Positions 1-9,197 of a DNA stretch of 64,000 nucleotides are shown piece after piece. The notes under the pieces are model-generated. The model did no database searches and was not told the origin of the DNA. It saw only the letters and a list, made by a program, of their open reading frames with translations. How positions within the stretch are numbered: the stretch's first letter is position 1; each line of letters begins with the position of its first letter. Both the position numbers and the translations under genes were made by a program. The stretch is from JAFAGX01 sp035623255 (GTDB lineage: Bacteria > Acidobacteriota > Terriglobia > Terriglobales > Acidobacteriaceae): contig DASPTU010000010.1 of the NCBI GenBank assembly GCA_035623255.1, forward strand, positions 4,772 to 68,771, in the 5' to 3' direction.

Positions 1-2401
1 CCGTACGATGGCTTAGTTTCAGAGGCTGGAAGTAGCGCAGATAGACGCTTCGTTCAGAAAGCGCCTCGTGCAGGCGGATCAGCAAAGGTTCGTCTTCGGG
101 ACGGATCGGGCGAATGGTCACGGCTTCGCCGTTTTTCATGGTCCAGGGTTTGACATATTGCGAGGGATAAGGACGGATCGCCAAGCGCGGCAATTCGTCG
201 GCGTGAACATTCGGCCCGTGCACGACCACACGTGCGTCCAGCGCCAAGAGCCGCTCGGGGGAGGCCAGCAGGGGATTGATATCGATTTCCTTGATCCATG
301 GCTGCTCCACGACTAATTGGCTGAAACGAACGAGTAACTCGTCTAAAGCAGCTAGATCGATTGCTTTTCTGCCGCGCACTCCTTGCAGCGCCTCGAAGAC
401 TTTCGTTTGTTCGAGCATGCGGCGGGCGAGAGTCGTATTCAGCGGCGGCAAAGCCAAAGCGCGATCTTTGAAAACCTCAACTAGCTGTCCGCCCGCTCCG
501 AACAACAATACCGGGCCAAACTGTGGGTCAATACTGCTGCCCAGAATCACTTCGTATCCATCGAGCTTGACCATGGGCTGTACCGTCACGCCCAGGAAAT
601 GCCCGGCACCAGCCTTATCGCGCACCGAGTCTCTGATTTGGCGAAATCCAGCTCGAACCGCGTCTGCGTCATTCAGATTGAGTTGCACCCCACCGACGTC
701 CGTCTTATGTGTGATTGTCTCGGAAAACAACTTCAAGACCACGGGGTAGCCAATCGTCTGAGCATGCTCAACAGCTTCGTCCTCATTGGTGGCAATGACG
801 GTTTCGACGATTGGGATTCCGTAAGATGCCAGTACCTGTTTTGACTCGACTTCGGTGAGAATCGTGCGTCCGGCATGCCTGGCGCAGCGAATGATGTGTT
901 CGGCGCGGGCACGATCGGTTCCCGCCTCAGAACCTGCGCGCAACACGGGCGTTTCGTATAAGCCACGCAGGTTGTAACTGTAGCGCCACATGTAACAGAA
1001 AATTTTGGCCGCGGTATCAGGAAAAGGGTAGGTGGGAATGCCTGCGCCGTGGAGGATGTCTATGCCCGCGGCCATTTCGGGTCCTCCCATCCAGCTGGCA
1101 ATTACCGGCTTGCCGGTGCTTTGCGCATAGTTCTTGAGGCGCTCGGCCGTTTGGGTTGGCTCCGACATTCCCTGGGGGCAAAGGACCGTAAGGATGCCAT
1201 CCACATTCGCGTCGTTCACAACGATGTCGACCACCTTTGCATACTTGTCGGGCAGAGCGTCGCCCAGGATGTCAACCGGGTTGTTGTGGCTCCAATGAGG
1301 CGGCAGAAGCTCGTTGAGCAGGCGCATTGATTTTTCGGACAACTCGGCGAGTTGCCCGCCGTTGGTGATCACGGAATCCGCTGCCAGCACTCCTGGGCCA
1401 CCGGCATTAGTGACGACAGCCAGGCGAGGGCCACGCGCCCGGGGTTGCTTGGCGAGGACCTCGGCCATATAAAACAGATCGCCGATGGTATTGACGCGCA
1501 ACACCCCAGAGCGCCGGAAGGCAGCTTCCAGAACCTCATCACTCCCAGTCAGGGAGCCGGTGTGCGATGCAGCCGCGTGAGCCGCCGCCTGCGTCCGTCC
1601 GGCTTTAATCACGATGATTGGTTTGCTGAGGGTGACTTCGCGCGCAGCCGAAAGGAACTTGCTCGCATCACCGATCGATTCCATATACATGACGATGCTG
1701 TGGCTTCGAGGATCATTGCCCAGGTAATCGATGAGGTCACCCCAACCAACATCCAGCATCGATCCCACAGAAACAAATGCGCTGAACCCCACCATCTCCT
1801 TCTGGCACCAGTCCAGCACTGCAGTGCATAAGGCGCCGCTCTGGCTGATAAATGCCACATTGCCGGGCCGCGCCATGTGGGGAGCGAAAGTTGCATTCAA
1901 GCCGCTGATTGGATTCATGATGCCGAGGCAATTTGGGCCCAGGAGACGAATTCCAGTGCCTCGCAGGCGTTCCAGAATCTGGCGTTCCAGTTCTTCTCCC
2001 TCTGGACCACGCTCTTTGAATCCAGCGGAAATCACGATGACGGCCCGCACACCGGCTTCAACACATTCCGAGACAATTCCGGGAACCATAGCGGCAGGCG
2101 TGACGATTACGGCCAGGTCCACCCGCTCAGGAATCGACGCGATGTGCGGGTAGGCTTTGATCCCCAGGACGCTCGCATGCTTGTCGCTGACGGGGTAGAC
2201 TGTTCCGCCAAATGGGCTGCTGACAAGGCTCCAAACCACAGCACGCCCGATGCCACCCTGGCGTTCGCTGGCTCCGATTACAGCCACGCTGCGGGGAGCA
2301 AACATGGCATTCAGAGGATGGTCCTCGGAGCGGAAAACGTCGTGCGCGCGGTCCTGGACCGGTTTTTTTTCGACCCTGCCTGCCGGCTTTGTAGCAGCCA
2401 T
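1..2401 (-). CDS. ADP-forming acyl-CoA synthetase fused to a GNAT acetyltransferase (Pat-like), C-terminus cut by window edge
   Basis: The frame is open from an ATG at 2401 to the left edge, giving 800 residues with no stop. In order it shows a CoA-binding Rossmann domain (SVAVIGAS near residue 37), succinyl-CoA-ligase-like domains (FISQSGAL; ASHTGSL), an ATP-grasp domain (GYPVVLKLFSETITHKTDVGGV) and the start of a GNAT domain (TIRPIRPEDE, then SERSVYLRYF) that runs off the edge. This architecture is that of Pat/PatZ protein lysine acetyltransferases, usually near 880-900 residues, in which the synthetase part is often inactive and binds effectors. Such enzymes acetylate acetyl-CoA synthetase and other proteins. 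An in-frame TGA lies about 50 bases upstream and no other ATG intervenes, so the start is well fixed. A CRP/FNR-like palindrome lies 35-50 bases upstream. Active acyl-CoA ligase and acetyltransferase roles cannot be separated here. Confidence 0.88.
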   Translation of the reverse strand, partial: MAATKPAGRVEKKPVQDRAHDVFRSEDHPLNAMFAPRSVAVIGASERQGGIGRAVVWSLVSSPFGGTVYPVSDKHASVLGIKAYPHIASIPERVDLAVIVTPAAMVPGIVSECVEAGVRAVIVISAGFKERGPEGEELERQILERLRGTGIRLLGPNCLGIMNPISGLNATFAPHMARPGNVAFISQSGALCTAVLDWCQKEMVGFSAFVSVGSMLDVGWGDLIDYLGNDPRSHSIVMYMESIGDASKFLSAAREVTLSKPIIVIKAGRTQAAAHAAASHTGSLTGSDEVLEAAFRRSGVLRVNTIGDLFYMAEVLAKQPRARGPRLAVVTNAGGPGVLAADSVITNGGQLAELSEKSMRLLNELLPPHWSHNNPVDILGDALPDKYAKVVDIVVNDANVDGILTVLCPQGMSEPTQTAERLKNYAQSTGKPVIASWMGGPEMAAGIDILHGAGIPTYPFPDTAAKIFCYMWRYSYNLRGLYETPVLRAGSEAGTDRARAEHIIRCARHAGRTILTEVESKQVLASYGIPIVETVIATNEDEAVEHAQTIGYPVVLKLFSETITHKTDVGGVQLNLNDADAVRAGFRQIRDSVRDKAGAGHFLGVTVQPMVKLDGYEVILGSSIDPQFGPVLLFGAGGQLVEVFKDRALALPPLNTTLARRMLEQTKVFEALQGVRGRKAIDLAALDELLVRFSQLVVEQPWIKEIDINPLLASPERLLALDARVVVHGPNVHADELPRLAIRPYPSQYVKPWTMKNGEAVTIRPIRPEDEPLLIRLHEALSERSVYLRYFQPLKLSHRT

Positions 2402-2435
2402 CCGTGTCAGTTTACGGCAGGAACCACTTCCCGTC

Positions 2436-2451
2436 TGCGATGAAGATCACA
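2436..2451 (-). promoter_or_regulatory. CRP/FNR-type palindrome upstream of the Pat-like gene
   Basis: The site reads TGCGA-N6-TCACA, one base off the CRP consensus TGTGA-N6-TCACA. Its inner spacer and right arm (GATGAAGATCACA) are identical to those of the perfect site at 44942-44957. It lies 35 bases before the start codon on the minus strand, a usual place for a promoter-linked operator. In enterobacteria and mycobacteria Pat enzymes are tied to cAMP, which fits, but binding here is inference. Confidence 0.5.
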
Positions 2452-2645
2452 GACGCAATAGGAAGGATTTGGGGAAGTTATGGCGGAAGGGGAATATGGC
2501 CGATATTGGCCGTTCAATTTAGAGCACTTTCTGGGTTTGCATCGTCGAGATTTCGTAGTAACATTCGTGAACACAAGCCTGCCTTTTGGCAGTGTGGGGT
2601 TTTGCGTGACGGCTTTCCCGTCACATTTCCGAATCGGAGGACTTC

Positions 2646-2813
2646 ATGGACGATCGGGCCCTGGGTGATTCCTCGACAGCGACGGCCAATTCTCAGCCTA
2701 CGCAACTTTCGCAAAGCTGCCGAGGCGTCTGGGTTTTAACCGCGTATGGCATTTCTGGATTGGTGCTGTTTGGCGTGCTGGTTTACTACTTTTCAACTTA
2801 CGTGACCCATTAG
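2646..2813 (+). CDS. Small single-span membrane protein
   Basis: This short frame encodes 55 residues: a polar, Ser/Thr/Gln-rich N-terminal half followed by one clear hydrophobic segment (from VWVLTAYGISG to YYFSTYV), ending THL-free at Thr-His. A good ribosome-binding site, CGGAGG, lies six bases before the ATG. It sits alone between two minus-strand genes, so it would have its own promoter. No family was recognised and no function is proposed. The clean Shine-Dalgarno spacing and the single membrane span are the only evidence that it is real. Confidence 0.5.
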   Translation: MDDRALGDSSTATANSQPTQLSQSCRGVWVLTAYGISGLVLFGVLVYYFSTYVTH

Positions 2814-2847
2814 GAGTATTCGGGCGGCGGCGTTCTTGTGCGATAGG

Positions 2848-3969
2848 TTAGCTGGCCGCGCTGTGTTCGGAGGAAACAGTCCCAGCGTGGGTGTGCGTCG
2901 CGTCTGACTCGGTGCGCGCCAGGTCGAGATCGCGGTGTAGAAGGTCAAGGATCACCATCGGCAGCTCTCTTCCCCATTCATCCAACTCCTCTTCGCTCCA
3001 ATTGCCATTTAAGCGAATGGAGTCGGACAGGTCTTCGGGAAAAGCCAGACGGTACTCGCCTTCGCGTTCGAGGATGTCTCCGATTTCGCGTCCAGTAGCC
3101 AGGTCAAAGACGCGGCGACGCGAACGTCCCTGGTCATTGATAAAGGCCAGTAAAACTTCGCCATGCTCCTCAAAATTGGACCGATAATACCAGGCCTGGC
3201 TCGCCTCGAATTTGGGATGAGGCCGACGGCGCTTTGGGGCGGCGACGGTTTCCACAGGTTTGTCGTGGGTGGGATCGTGGTAAAGGATCCGCTGGCAGGA
3301 ATCGCAGAACACCACGTCTGTTCCTGCCCGAACTTCGTTGTAGGTTTGAGGACGAAGCATTACCTGGCAAGCAAGACACTTGTGATCCTGCACCTCGGAA
3401 ATACCCGTGCCCCGGTGCTTGGACACGCGATCATAGTGCCGGAGGAGATCAGCACCGACGCCGGAGCGCAGGGTATCTCGCGTGGCGGTCCACTCGGCTA
3501 ACTGCTTTTCGTCTTCGGCCGTCAGCCGGCGAGCTTCGGTTTTTTCCTTTTCAATCTCTGCGGTCTCTTCTTTGAGTTCACGCTCAGCCGCCTTGACATC
3601 TTTTTCCCGTGCTTCCGCGTTGACCATTAGTTCGAGGATCTTGTCCTCGTTGATGCGGATGTCCTGCTCGGCAAACTGGATCTCGTGCAGCAACGCTTTA
3701 TATTGCTCGTTAGTCTTCACTTCGAGCGACTGATCGCGGTATTTGGAGATTCTCTGCTGCAGGTCCTGGATCGCGGTTTCGTATTTGCGGCGGGCTGCTT
3801 CATCACCTTTGATGGCAGCTTTTGCCTTCTCCAGCGCGGTCTTCGTCCCGGCCAGCTTGGCCTCAATCGCCGTTACCCGCTTTGGTAAGGCAGCAATTTC
3901 CTCTTTGAGGCGAAGGATTTCCCGATCGACCTTCTGCAATTCGATGAGGTTCTGGACGTCTGGGAGCAT
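2848..3969 (-). CDS. C4-type zinc-ribbon, coiled-coil protein (zf-RING_7/DUF164) with C-terminal extension
   Basis: The product is 373 residues. From the chosen ATG at 3969 it begins MLPDVQNLIELQKVD, the usual start of this family. A long charged coiled coil of about 160 residues follows, then a four-cysteine ribbon with CLAC and CDSC pairs (about residues 195-225). Family members are near 240 residues; this one adds about 120 residues after the ribbon that include a compact segment mentioning ATGREIGDILEREGEYRLAF. The longer reading frame, to 4065, adds residues unlike the family. Family proteins have been linked to nucleic acid binding, but the role is not settled. The extension is unrecognised. 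Confidence 0.8.
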   Translation of the reverse strand: MLPDVQNLIELQKVDREILRLKEEIAALPKRVTAIEAKLAGTKTALEKAKAAIKGDEAARRKYETAIQDLQQRISKYRDQSLEVKTNEQYKALLHEIQFAEQDIRINEDKILELMVNAEAREKDVKAAERELKEETAEIEKEKTEARRLTAEDEKQLAEWTATRDTLRSGVGADLLRHYDRVSKHRGTGISEVQDHKCLACQVMLRPQTYNEVRAGTDVVFCDSCQRILYHDPTHDKPVETVAAPKRRRPHPKFEASQAWYYRSNFEEHGEVLLAFINDQGRSRRRVFDLATGREIGDILEREGEYRLAFPEDLSDSIRLNGNWSEEELDEWGRELPMVILDLLHRDLDLARTESDATHTHAGTVSSEHSAAS

Positions 3970-4103
3970 CGGAGCAGGAACTAAACCAATTTTAGCATGT
4001 CGACAGCGGCCTAGAGCGGCCATGCGAGCGTATCCAACTTCCAAAGAGCGCCAAAATGGGGGCAACCCGGACGATCTCGCTGGTTCCAGTTATGGACTTT
4101 TGG

Positions 4104-6365
4104 CTAGGCCTCGCCTACCTGGGTACCGTGTTGAAAATGGTATTGCAGGATTTTTGCCGCCAGAGCGGGGCTCATGGCGGGAGTTTCGGCGGCGACGGTA
4201 CGCACGACCTCGCCTCGGCACAGCACTTCGGTGGACGCCAAGCCCGCGATCTCCGCCGGCAAGACCAGATTGATCTCAAGCTGAGCGCTCGGAGCGATTG
4301 GTTCTTCCGCACGGAACAAGAGGCCGGAGCGGCTGATGTTCTCCGTAGTTCCCAGTCTCCAGTCCTGCTGCCCAAGCTGACGGTATCGCAAGGGCAAGTT
4401 GAGCTTGAATCGTTGTGCGCGAAAGGGCGCTGGGTTTCGTCTTGCTGAGGATAATTCGGTTGAAGCTGCCGACATGACGGCCTCCTGAGCAACTGGTGTG
4501 TCAAGCGCCTGTCGTACTCTGGCCCGGAGTGCGGGTAGGGTAAAAGGCTTTTGCAAAAGGTTGATTCCCGGTTCGAGCGTGCCATTGTGGCCGATAGCGT
4601 TTTCGGTGTAGCCGGACATGTACAGTACCCGAGTTTCCGAACGAGCTGCGGTGATCCGCTGGGCCAACTCGCGGCCGTTCATCCCCGGCATGATCACGTC
4701 GGTGAGGAGCAAGTGAATGGGACCGGAATGGGCGCTTGAAATTTGCAGTGCAACGTTGGGATCGGCGGCCTCAAACACGGTATACCCCTGCGCTTGCAGG
4801 AATTGCTGAGTGAGTTCGCGGACTGTGCTCTCGTCTTCTACGAGGAGGATGGTTTCCTGGCCGTGCGCGGCTTGGGACAGCAGCACAGGCGGTTGCGGAG
4901 CTATAGCTTCTCCCGCGGCACTTACGCGAGGGAGATAGACCTTGAAGGTTGTTCCTTTATTGAGCTCGCTGTAAACCCAGATGTAGCCGCCGCTTTGCTT
5001 GACGATGCCGTAGACCGTGGAGAGCCCCAATCCTGTCCCTCTTTTGCCTTTAGTCGTAAAAAACGGCTCAAAGATATGCGTTTGGGTGTCGGGATCCATG
5101 CCAACGCCGGTATCGCTGACCGCGATCATGACGTACTCGCCGGGTTCTACTCCGGCATGGGTGCGGGTGTAGCTTTCGTCCAGCCGCACATTGGCGGTTT
5201 CGATGACAAGATTTCCGCCATTTGGCATGGCATCGCGGGCGTTGACCGCCAGGTTCATGATCACCTGCTCGATCTGGCCGGGATCGGCTTTTACCAGTCC
5301 AAGCTCGCTTCCCGGAATCATGACCAGATCGATGTCTTCGCCAATGAGTCGAGTGAGCAGTTTCAGGTTTTCAGTTACCACCCCGTTGAGATCGAGCAGC
5401 TTAGGCGCGAGCATCTGCTTGCGGCTGAATGCTAGGAGCTGAACGGTCAGCGAGGTAGCGCGCTTTGCAGCTTTGGCGATCTCCTGAGCTGGACCGCGCA
5501 CGGCCGGGTCCGGGCCTATGCGTTCCAGCAGGAATTCGCAGTAGCCGGAGATGACCATCAGAAGATTGTTGAAGTCATGAGCGATGCCGCCAGCCAGACG
5601 ACCAACGGCTTCCATCTTCTGAGCCTGCCGGAGTTGCTGTTCGAGGACACGGTGCTCGGTTATGTCTTCGGCGAATAGCTCAAAGAAGGTTGTATTTTTC
5701 TCGTCGTGAATAGTGCGTCCGGAGAGGCGCGCGAAGATCGTGCTACCGTCTTTGCGAAGCCATTCGGCAATGAGCCCGGTGAAGCGCTGGGAGGACCGAA
5801 AATAATCGGCCGCTGTGAACCACTGTTGGGACTCAGCATAGAGCGTAGGCAGGCTGCGGCCCACGAGTTCGGAGGCCGAGGTGTAGCCCAACATCGAGAC
5901 CAGTGCGGGATTTGCGCTGAGTAGCTGTCCGGCGGCGTCGCAGCGGCAGATTCCGTAGGGAGCATTGGTCACGAGTGAACGAAAATTGACTTCCGACCGC
6001 CGTAACCCCTCCTGCGCGGAGCGGAGCGCGGCGTTGAACCAGCAGATCAACAGCGCAACGAAAACGAAAAGAGTGAGATGTATGATGGCTTTGCGGTACT
6101 CGGCCGGCGAGTGTCCTTCGGCGAGAGAAAAATAGCTGCTGACGGTCAAAGCGAATGAGGTTGCGACCAGTCCTGGCTTCCAGCCGCCATACCAGGCGCT
6201 GACCATGATCGCGACCGCGAAGACCAGTAAACGGCTTTCCACCAGATCGGAAAGCATCAGCGCGGGAATTAACGCGAGAATGACGCTGAGCACAGCGACG
6301 CCGTATCGGAGAACCGGTGCCCGAGACGGAGAAATGTGTCGTGTGCGGAAAAGGGGGAGCCGCAT
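4104..6365 (-). CDS. Hybrid sensor histidine kinase: membrane domain-PAS-kinase-receiver-PilZ
   Basis: The 753-residue product has several membrane segments at residues about 20-110 (DUF4118/KdpD-like arrangement), a PAS domain (about 123-240), a HisKA domain with the phospho-acceptor His at 263 (GGIAHDFNNLL), a HATPase domain with GTGLGLS at 443-449, a receiver with Asp556 (LLLTDVIMPG), and a C-terminal domain from about 650 with RFKLNLPLRY and ENISRSG, the two halves of a PilZ c-di-GMP site. The PilZ tail is the odd part: it would let c-di-GMP act on a phosphorelay. No output regulator is adjacent, so the partner is unknown. It is transcribed away from nadD. Confidence 0.9.
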   Translation of the reverse strand: MRLPLFRTRHISPSRAPVLRYGVAVLSVILALIPALMLSDLVESRLLVFAVAIMVSAWYGGWKPGLVATSFALTVSSYFSLAEGHSPAEYRKAIIHLTLFVFVALLICWFNAALRSAQEGLRRSEVNFRSLVTNAPYGICRCDAAGQLLSANPALVSMLGYTSASELVGRSLPTLYAESQQWFTAADYFRSSQRFTGLIAEWLRKDGSTIFARLSGRTIHDEKNTTFFELFAEDITEHRVLEQQLRQAQKMEAVGRLAGGIAHDFNNLLMVISGYCEFLLERIGPDPAVRGPAQEIAKAAKRATSLTVQLLAFSRKQMLAPKLLDLNGVVTENLKLLTRLIGEDIDLVMIPGSELGLVKADPGQIEQVIMNLAVNARDAMPNGGNLVIETANVRLDESYTRTHAGVEPGEYVMIAVSDTGVGMDPDTQTHIFEPFFTTKGKRGTGLGLSTVYGIVKQSGGYIWVYSELNKGTTFKVYLPRVSAAGEAIAPQPPVLLSQAAHGQETILLVEDESTVRELTQQFLQAQGYTVFEAADPNVALQISSAHSGPIHLLLTDVIMPGMNGRELAQRITAARSETRVLYMSGYTENAIGHNGTLEPGINLLQKPFTLPALRARVRQALDTPVAQEAVMSAASTELSSARRNPAPFRAQRFKLNLPLRYRQLGQQDWRLGTTENISRSGLLFRAEEPIAPSAQLEINLVLPAEIAGLASTEVLCRGEVVRTVAAETPAMSPALAAKILQYHFQHGTQVGEA

Positions 6366-6590
6366 ACAAATTCAATTTATTTCCCGCAAGCGCACCCCGC
6401 GAGTTACAGGAGTACATGCGGGAACCGCTAAGTGGGCGCTGGCCAGAAGGACAAGCCCATCAGGACGATGGCGTGCGCTGAATGTACAACAACGGAGTAT
6501 GTGAATTGTCGCGCCGGGGAGTTTTTCTGTATTCCGAACCAATACTGGTAACGAAGGTGCGGTTGGAATTAGGATTACGTTCCAAATCCT

Positions 6591-7301
6591 ATGAATATCG
6601 GCTTGTTTGGCGGGACGTTTGATCCGATTCACCTCGGACATACAGCCTTGGCACGGGCAGCAAGGGAGCGGTACGAACTGGGACGGATCTATTTCGTTCC
6701 TGCCAACGTTCCACCGCACAAGCAGACCCAGCGGACCGCGTACGCGCACCGTTACGCCATGGTGGTGCTGGCGACAATGGGCGAGAAGGCTTTCTTACCT
6801 TCTTTGCTTGAAGGACCCGAGACGGTGCTACCCGAAGTAAGGGCAAGGAAGGGTGAGGGTAGCCGCGGTGTTCCACGGGCCAATTACACAATCGATACGG
6901 TGCGGCGGCTGCAACCAGTGTTAAAGAGGGCGGACCGATTATTTTTCTTGATCGGTATCGACGCCTTTCGTGATATTGCCAAATGGCATGAAGCGGAAGC
7001 ATTGCTGCGCGCCTGCGAGTTCATCGTTGCGAGCCGCCCCGGATATTCCTTAGCTGACATTGCGAATGCCTTGCCGCAGTCACTGCGCCCCAAAGCCGAG
7101 GTGACCAAGCCTTTTTCCAAGCAACCGGCAAAGGGAGATTTGGTGCTGCCCGGGGCAACAATTCACCTGTTGGAAAATGTGCAGCAGAACATATCAGCAA
7201 CCGCGATTCGTGAAGCCGTGGCCCATAAACGCGCGTTGACCAAGTATGTGGACGCCAGCGTCGCTGAGTACATCAAGAAGATGGGGTTGTACACTCACTA
7301 A
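6591..7301 (+). CDS. nadD: Nicotinate-nucleotide adenylyltransferase
   Basis: This enzyme transfers AMP from ATP to nicotinate mononucleotide in NAD synthesis. The N-terminus MNIGLFGGTFDPIHLGHT carries the GxFxPxHxGH nucleotidyltransferase motif. NVPPHK and, near the C-terminus, the ISATAIR segment match the ISxTxxR motif. At 236 residues it is slightly longer than usual owing to an insert around residues 70-100. It is followed 83 bases on by rsfS, the common nadD-rsfS pairing. No strong Shine-Dalgarno sequence precedes the ATG. Confidence 0.95.
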   Translation: MNIGLFGGTFDPIHLGHTALARAARERYELGRIYFVPANVPPHKQTQRTAYAHRYAMVVLATMGEKAFLPSLLEGPETVLPEVRARKGEGSRGVPRANYTIDTVRRLQPVLKRADRLFFLIGIDAFRDIAKWHEAEALLRACEFIVASRPGYSLADIANALPQSLRPKAEVTKPFSKQPAKGDLVLPGATIHLLENVQQNISATAIREAVAHKRALTKYVDASVAEYIKKMGLYTH

Positions 7302-7384
7302 CCGCGGATCATGGCCTGACTTGGTCATCGTTACCTCGATTAGAATGGAGCACGAATGTCCGGAAGGCTGCGGACCAGGACTGC

Positions 7385-7798
7385 ATGAAGAAAAATGATG
7401 TGAAGCGACAGGTAGCAGAGGCGATCAATGCCTGCCAGGAAAAAAAGGCGGAGGAAATCACAATACTCGAGCTGGAGAAAGGATCGGGGGCATTTACTGA
7501 CTACTTTGTTGTGTGCAGCGGAACCAACCCACGACAGATCCAGGCGATTTCCGACGAAGTGGAAGAACGGTTGAAGAAATCAGGCATGCGGCCGACGCAT
7601 GTCGAAGGTTACAAGCAGGCGGACTGGGTGCTGCTCGACTACGTGGATTTCGTAGTGCATATTTTTTCAGAGAAATCGCGCAGATTTTACGATCTGGAGC
7701 GGCTCTGGAAGTCTGCCAAGAGGCTGGAATCATCAGATCTGACGGGCGCTAAAACTCGGCGGGCTACTCGGCGAAGCGCACCGCGAAAACGGGCCTAA
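7385..7798 (+). CDS. rsfS: Ribosomal silencing factor RsfS
   Basis: RsfS binds ribosomal protein L14 on the large subunit and blocks subunit joining when nutrients are scarce. The 137 residues show the family core: TDYFVVCSGTNPRQIQAISDEV, then EGYKQADWVLLDYVDFVVHIF and YDLERLW. The last 25 residues are basic (RRATRRSAPRKRA), a tail seen in many longer members. It lies just after nadD and 10 bases before a methyltransferase gene, so the three are likely co-transcribed. Confidence 0.95.
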   Translation: MKKNDVKRQVAEAINACQEKKAEEITILELEKGSGAFTDYFVVCSGTNPRQIQAISDEVEERLKKSGMRPTHVEGYKQADWVLLDYVDFVVHIFSEKSRRFYDLERLWKSAKRLESSDLTGAKTRRATRRSAPRKRA

Positions 7799-7808
7799 TT
7801 CAGCAATT

Positions 7809-8651
7809 ATGAGTGCAAGTGAAAGATCTTCACCGCAGTGGGGATCGTCCTACCGTCTCATTGCCTCCGAAAGATGGAAGGCGAAGTCAGCGGCCATGGG
7901 CCGCGACGTCACCAACACGCTTGTCGACTATGCTCAACCGCAAACCGGCATGACGGTTTTGGATCTGGCTAGCGGCACAGGAGAGCCTGCGATTACGATC
8001 GCGTCGCGAGTTGGACGCGAGGGGCATGTCACCGCTTTAGATCTGAGTTCAGAGCTACTGGAGATTGCCACCGGTCGAGCCCGCGACCGAGGACTTACCA
8101 ATGTTTCGACTCAGCAGGCCGACGCCCACCAGTTGCCTTTCCCGGAAGAAAAGTTTGATCTGGTGACAAGCCGATTTGGGGTAATGTTTTTCGAAGAGGT
8201 GGTTGGGGCGCTTCGTGAGGTCTATCGTGTGCTCAAGCCCGGAGGCCGGGCTTGCTTTCTGGCTTGGGGGCCATTCGAACAACCTTATTGGCAGAGCACC
8301 ATGGGCATTGTTGCGAGGCATGTGGGAGGTCCAGCATTGAATCCCGGTGGGCCGGATCCATTCAAATTCTCCAAGCCGGGAAGTCTCTCCTCGGTCCTGA
8401 GGGATGCCGGGTTCGAGCAGATTGACGAGCAAACGAAGAAGGTTCGGTGGAGTTGGCCGGGTACAGCTGAGGAGGTGTGGGAGCAGGCGCGCGCCGTGTC
8501 TACGCCCTTCCTCCAGCTTCTGGAGCGTGTGCCGGCGGGGAAATGGGACGAAATAAATGCTGAGGTTCATCAGGCTGTGAACCGTTATCGCGAAGGAGAC
8601 ACGATTAATTTCGGCGCCGTGGTTGTGCTCGCATCGGGAACAAAAAAGTAG
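7809..8651 (+). CDS. Class I SAM-dependent methyltransferase (UbiE/Methyltransf_11 type)
   Basis: The 280-residue protein has motif I at about residue 55 (VLDLASGTGEPA), an acidic strand-2 end (VTALDLS), FDLVTSRFGVMFF as motif IV, and LKPGGRACFLAWG as the post-IV strand. It therefore binds S-adenosylmethionine. Substrate cannot be read from sequence; similarity to UbiE-like enzymes suggests a small molecule. The start ATG is 10 bases after the rsfS stop, and rlmH follows 73 bases on. Confidence 0.85.
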   Translation: MSASERSSPQWGSSYRLIASERWKAKSAAMGRDVTNTLVDYAQPQTGMTVLDLASGTGEPAITIASRVGREGHVTALDLSSELLEIATGRARDRGLTNVSTQQADAHQLPFPEEKFDLVTSRFGVMFFEEVVGALREVYRVLKPGGRACFLAWGPFEQPYWQSTMGIVARHVGGPALNPGGPDPFKFSKPGSLSSVLRDAGFEQIDEQTKKVRWSWPGTAEEVWEQARAVSTPFLQLLERVPAGKWDEINAEVHQAVNRYREGDTINFGAVVVLASGTKK

Positions 8652-8724
8652 ATTCAACGTGCGGGGCTTTGAGCGGAGACGTAAAGCTTGCGCACGAGCA
8701 AGTCCTTAATGGTTTCATTCGACG

Positions 8725-9165
8725 ATGAAATTCAAAGTCGCATGGATCGGCAAAACGAAAGAACCGGCCATCCGGATGCTGACAGATGAATATCTGAAGC
8801 GACTTGGGCGGTTCTCCGATGTGGAAGCGGTTACGCTCAAGGACGAATCTGCTCTCCTGAAACTCTGCTCGCGTGATGCACGTGGGCGGTACACGCTAGT
8901 ACTACTCGATGCCCGCGGAAAACAACTTACATCGGAGGAATTCGCAAGCTGGCTCCGTGGGCACTTGGAGGGTTCCTCGTCGCCACTATTGTTTGCAGTG
9001 GGCCCGGCGGATGGCCTCAGCGACGAGGCTCGGCATACTGCGACATTCCTTGTGTCACTCGGCAAGATGACAATTGCTCATGAGCTGGCTCGAGTCGTGT
9101 TGCTTGAGCAACTTTACCGCGCGTTCACGATCATGAAAGGGCATCCCTACCATTCGGGGCATTAA
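8725..9165 (+). CDS. rlmH: 23S rRNA (pseudouridine1915-N3)-methyltransferase
   Basis: RlmH methylates pseudouridine 1915 in helix 69 of 23S rRNA, acting as a SPOUT-fold dimer. The sequence has the SAM-binding knot signature FAVGPADGLSDE and the closing motif LLEQLYRAFTIMKGHPYH. At 146 residues it is slightly shorter than the usual 155-160. It sits in the nadD-rsfS-rlmH order common in many phyla, with one extra methyltransferase inserted. Confidence 0.95.
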   Translation: MKFKVAWIGKTKEPAIRMLTDEYLKRLGRFSDVEAVTLKDESALLKLCSRDARGRYTLVLLDARGKQLTSEEFASWLRGHLEGSSSPLLFAVGPADGLSDEARHTATFLVSLGKMTIAHELARVVLLEQLYRAFTIMKGHPYHSGH

Positions 9166-9197
9166 GCCAGAAACAGGTAAAATCAAGGCCGGCCAAC

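Noticed and set aside
1..2401. Several plus-strand open frames of 80-190 codons in this region.
   Set aside because: They are antisense shadows of the minus-strand acyl-CoA synthetase/acetyltransferase gene, which is open across the whole stretch.
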